Part shown: piece after piece, positions 7,736 to 10,334 of the stretch
Layout of the letters: every line of letters begins with the position of its first letter
How positions within the stretch are numbered: the stretch's first letter is position 1
NCBI GenBank assembly: GCA_934725835.1
Contig: CAKVCR010000081.1
Coordinates: 1 to 10,334, forward strand
Direction: 5' to 3'
DNA length: 10,334 nt
DNA from: an uncultured Odoribacter sp.
Lineage (GTDB): Bacteria > Bacteroidota > Bacteroidia > Bacteroidales > Marinifilaceae
The notes under the pieces: model-generated
Told to the model about the DNA's origin: nothing
Database searches by the model: none
What the model saw: the letters and a program-made list of their open reading frames with translations, nothing else
Translations under genes and position numbers: made by a program

Positions 7736-10334
7736 TTATATACCTACATTCAACGAAAAACTAAAACTCCGAGAGAACGGATAACTCGTACCTCTCTCTT
7801 CTTTAATTGTTGACCAGCGACAAATGTCATTCATGTTAAAACGCAAACCCAAACTCCTTAATTTCAATTTCGAAATCTGCTCACGCTTAAAATCATATCC
7901 TAACGACAGACTACTGAAATTAAGATAATTGTAATCCTGTACAAAGCGGCTTGTCACTTGCGTTTTAGTATTATTTCCCATATCATAGAACGGTACAACA
8001 TCGCCAGGTTTCATCCATCTCTGTGTCAATATACGACGGTCAACATTATTATATTCAATATTGGCGTTCTCTACCTTATTCAACAATGTCTCGTTATAAG
8101 ATTGTGCTCCCCATTGATACATAAAAGATGCGTTCAGATACAACCCCTTAAACCCTATATTAAAACCGATTGAACCCTGAGCATCAGGAGTATTATCTCC
8201 TACTACAACCTGATCGTTCGCATCCCAGGTATAAGTTGACATTCCGTTCTTTTTCAAAAAACGCTCTTTACCATTCATCGGATCAATACCTTCTGAACGC
8301 ACGGCATACAACGCAGTTGTAGAAGCACCCTTATAATATAAAATCACCGGACGGCTCAATACATCACTATATCCTCCTCTACCATTATTCCATTCATTCA
8401 GGATTTTCTCATTATAAGCCTTGGTCTCTTCACCCAATTTGGTAATAGTGTTTTTATTAGAGCCCAGATTGGCATTCACCGTTACCATCCAATCGTCATT
8501 TCTAAATACCGTAGCATTTAAATTAATCTCAAATCCCTCGTTCTTAATCGCTCCCGAATTGATGTTATAAGTCTTAAAGCCGGAAGAATGCCTGACACTG
8601 ATTTCATCTATCAAATCCTCCGTACGCTTACAATAGTATGCTGCATCAATATAAATCAAATCCTTCAACAAAGCTAAAGTAAAACCGACATCCACCGTTT
8701 TTGTTTTTTCCCAAGTCAAACGCGGATTACCCAATGTATTGAATTGTGCTCCGGCTCCGGTAAAAAACCAACTGTCCATATTCATATTATAAGTTGTCGT
8801 TGCCATACTTAACGGGAAATTCACATTACCGGTACTACCGTAAGTGGCACGAATCTTCAATTGACTGATCAACCAATTATCCTTCAAGAACTCATAATTG
8901 TGAAAGTTAATACCGGTTCCCACCGACCAGAAGGGAGCCCAACGCTTGTCCTTCCCAAACTGAGAAGAGGCATCAAAACGGAATGAAGCATCAAACAGAT
9001 AAACGTCATCAAATGAATAATTCACAGAACCCAGAAAACCTATCAATCTGTTTTTCGAAGTGGAAATTTTTGTCTTGTCGGGCTGACCTGCAGCAAACAA
9101 CGGAGAATTAATACCTCCCAATCCAAAACCCAGGAATCTCATTTGCTCCGATTCGCTTGAAGTCTCTTTTGCATTCATACCTAACGTCGCATTTATAAAA
9201 TGACGTCCTCCCAATGTCTTGTTATAATAAAACATCGTATTTAAATTCCAATTCCAATTGCTGGAAGTACTTCTGTCCAAAGAGCCTTTTTTATCATCTG
9301 TGATACCGCTATATTGAAACGAAGCGTCTTTCGGATCAACAAATGTTTCTGTCTTGCTTGTTGTTTTCGTAATACTGAATTGTCCTTTAAATTGCAAGCC
9401 ATTCGCAAAATACATATTGACATTGAAATTATCTGTAATATCATCTGTTTTTCCTCTCCCTCTGTAACTTTCAAGATATTTTACAGGATACAGAGGATTT
9501 GCAGCCTTAAACTCTCCTGCCTGAAGATTTTGCAATAATTCTCCATTATCGTCATATATAGGCAGATAAGGTTTCATTTCAGCATAGGTACTGAATGAAC
9601 CATAAGGAGAATCTTCAGTTCCCGTCCAGTTATAGGTAATAGAATTCATTAACTGTAACCATGATTTAGGGCGATAATCAATCGTCAAGCCAGCCCCGGC
9701 ACGTGTTCTGTGCGACCCCTTCATAACACCTTTATTGCTATCATAATTCAAATCCAGACTATATCGGATGGTTTCCTCTCCTCCGGAAACATTCAAACTG
9801 TGCTTATGATTGAATACATTACGTAGCGGCTTTGACAACCAATAAGTGTCCACTCCACGCAACACCTGCTGCAACCGACGGTTATAATCCAAATCCCTTA
9901 AAGCCTGATCTATAGTAGATGTGTACAACCCCATACGTCTTTCAATCTCCAACATCTCGGCTGCATTACAAAGATTATAATCGGTCAAATCAGGGAAATC
10001 ACCGCCTCCTGTCAAATTATAAGTAATCTGCATTTCTCCCGGTTTGGGAGCAACCGTTGTCACAACCACAACACCATTGGCCGCCCGAGAACCGTATAAA
10101 GCAGTCGCAGCAGCATCCTTCAAAATAGTCATGCTTTCTATACGGTTCATATCCATATCATAGATTTTCTCCACAGAAACCTCAAAACCATCCAATATAA
10201 ACACAGGCATATTTGGATTGTTCTTTAAGTTTGTTCGCTGGCTTCTTCTCTCTCTTTCCACATCCAACCCCTTATTCATCGAAATACTCGACTCCCCGCG
10301 TATATTGAATTCCGGTAAGGCATTCGGGTCTGAA
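7736..10334 (-). CDS. SusC/RagA-family TonB-linked outer-membrane transporter (SusC2), 5' end outside window
   Basis: This is the C-terminal 865 residues of a SusC-type importer; the frame is open to base 10334, so the Met at 10279 is internal and not a start. By alignment to SusC1, about 251 residues (signal peptide and any STN, regulatory-like and TonB-box parts) are missing, giving a full length near 1,115. The visible part begins in the plug with DPNALPEFNIRGESS, then VFILDGFEVSVEKIYDMDMN and SMTILKDAAATALYGSRAANG, then a complete barrel. It ends with NMNDICRWSTIKEERGTSYP and the aromatic terminal strand SFSFSLNVGI, which serves as the outer-membrane insertion signal. It is the first visible gene of the SusC-SusD-DUF4843-PKD operon. 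Whether it has its own STN domain and FecR cannot be seen. Confidence 0.96.
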   Translation of the reverse strand, partial: SDPNALPEFNIRGESSISMNKGLDVERERRSQRTNLKNNPNMPVFILDGFEVSVEKIYDMDMNRIESMTILKDAAATALYGSRAANGVVVVTTVAPKPGEMQITYNLTGGGDFPDLTDYNLCNAAEMLEIERRMGLYTSTIDQALRDLDYNRRLQQVLRGVDTYWLSKPLRNVFNHKHSLNVSGGEETIRYSLDLNYDSNKGVMKGSHRTRAGAGLTIDYRPKSWLQLMNSITYNWTGTEDSPYGSFSTYAEMKPYLPIYDDNGELLQNLQAGEFKAANPLYPVKYLESYRGRGKTDDITDNFNVNMYFANGLQFKGQFSITKTTSKTETFVDPKDASFQYSGITDDKKGSLDRSTSSNWNWNLNTMFYYNKTLGGRHFINATLGMNAKETSSESEQMRFLGFGLGGINSPLFAAGQPDKTKISTSKNRLIGFLGSVNYSFDDVYLFDASFRFDASSQFGKDKRWAPFWSVGTGINFHNYEFLKDNWLISQLKIRATYGSTGNVNFPLSMATTTYNMNMDSWFFTGAGAQFNTLGNPRLTWEKTKTVDVGFTLALLKDLIYIDAAYYCKRTEDLIDEISVRHSSGFKTYNINSGAIKNEGFEINLNATVFRNDDWMVTVNANLGSNKNTITKLGEETKAYNEKILNEWNNGRGGYSDVLSRPVILYYKGASTTALYAVRSEGIDPMNGKERFLKKNGMSTYTWDANDQVVVGDNTPDAQGSIGFNIGFKGLYLNASFMYQWGAQSYNETLLNKVENANIEYNNVDRRILTQRWMKPGDVVPFYDMGNNTKTQVTSRFVQDYNYLNFSSLSLGYDFKREQISKLKLRSLGLRFNMNDICRWSTIKEERGTSYPFSRSFSFSLNVGI

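Noticed and set aside
10277..10279. ATG at 10279 as the start of SusC2
   Set aside because: The frame continues upstream to the window edge with DPNALPEFNIRGESS, matching SusC1 residues 253-267, so this Met is internal.

Overview
The window is a fully packed accessory locus from a Bacteroidota genome, most likely order Bacteroidales. The evidence is two SusC/RagA-type TonB-linked outer-membrane proteins, a SusD/RagB lipoprotein, DUF4843 and PKD-like surface lipoproteins, a FecR anti-sigma factor with a C-terminal DUF4974 domain, an AT-leaning base composition and the near absence of strong Shine-Dalgarno sequences. I cannot fix the genus from the sequence. Every gene lies on the minus strand, so transcription runs from high to low coordinates. 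There are no RNA genes, insertion sequences, CRISPR arrays or carbohydrate-active enzymes.

Module 2 (first transcribed, 10334 down to 3600) is a tight four-gene operon: SusC2 (its 5' end is outside the window), SusD, a DUF4843 lipoprotein and a PKD-like lipoprotein. Gaps between genes are 4, 10 and 19 bases. It ends at a textbook intrinsic terminator with a 17-bp perfect stem and a run of nine T on the coding strand. The three lipoproteins each have a lipobox and acidic residues soon after the Cys, as expected for surface export. Together the four products probably form one outer-membrane nutrient importer: SusC as the TonB-driven barrel, SusD as the lid, and the other two as accessory binding subunits.

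Module 1 (3513 down to 1, continuing beyond the window) starts with a FecR-family anti-sigma factor. An 84-base gap holding a perfect 10-bp hairpin follows, then SusC1, whose C-terminus is outside the window. SusC1 has a signal peptide, an STN signalling domain, a carboxypeptidase-regulatory-like domain, the TonB plug and part of the barrel. FecR plus an STN-bearing SusC is the standard layout of a trans-envelope sigma/anti-sigma switch, but no ECF sigma factor gene lies next to this FecR.

SusC1 and SusC2 are clear paralogues. Over 124 aligned plug residues, 97 are identical by hand count, including a 38-residue run without change. The locus therefore looks like a duplicated importer with two related transporters and a regulator between them. 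The substrate cannot be read from the window. The lack of glycoside hydrolases and the four-part architecture make peptide or glycopeptide uptake a reasonable but unproven guess.

The only non-coding stretches are 2227-2310 and 3514-3676. Both carry RNA structure and are annotated. No gap exceeds 300 bases.
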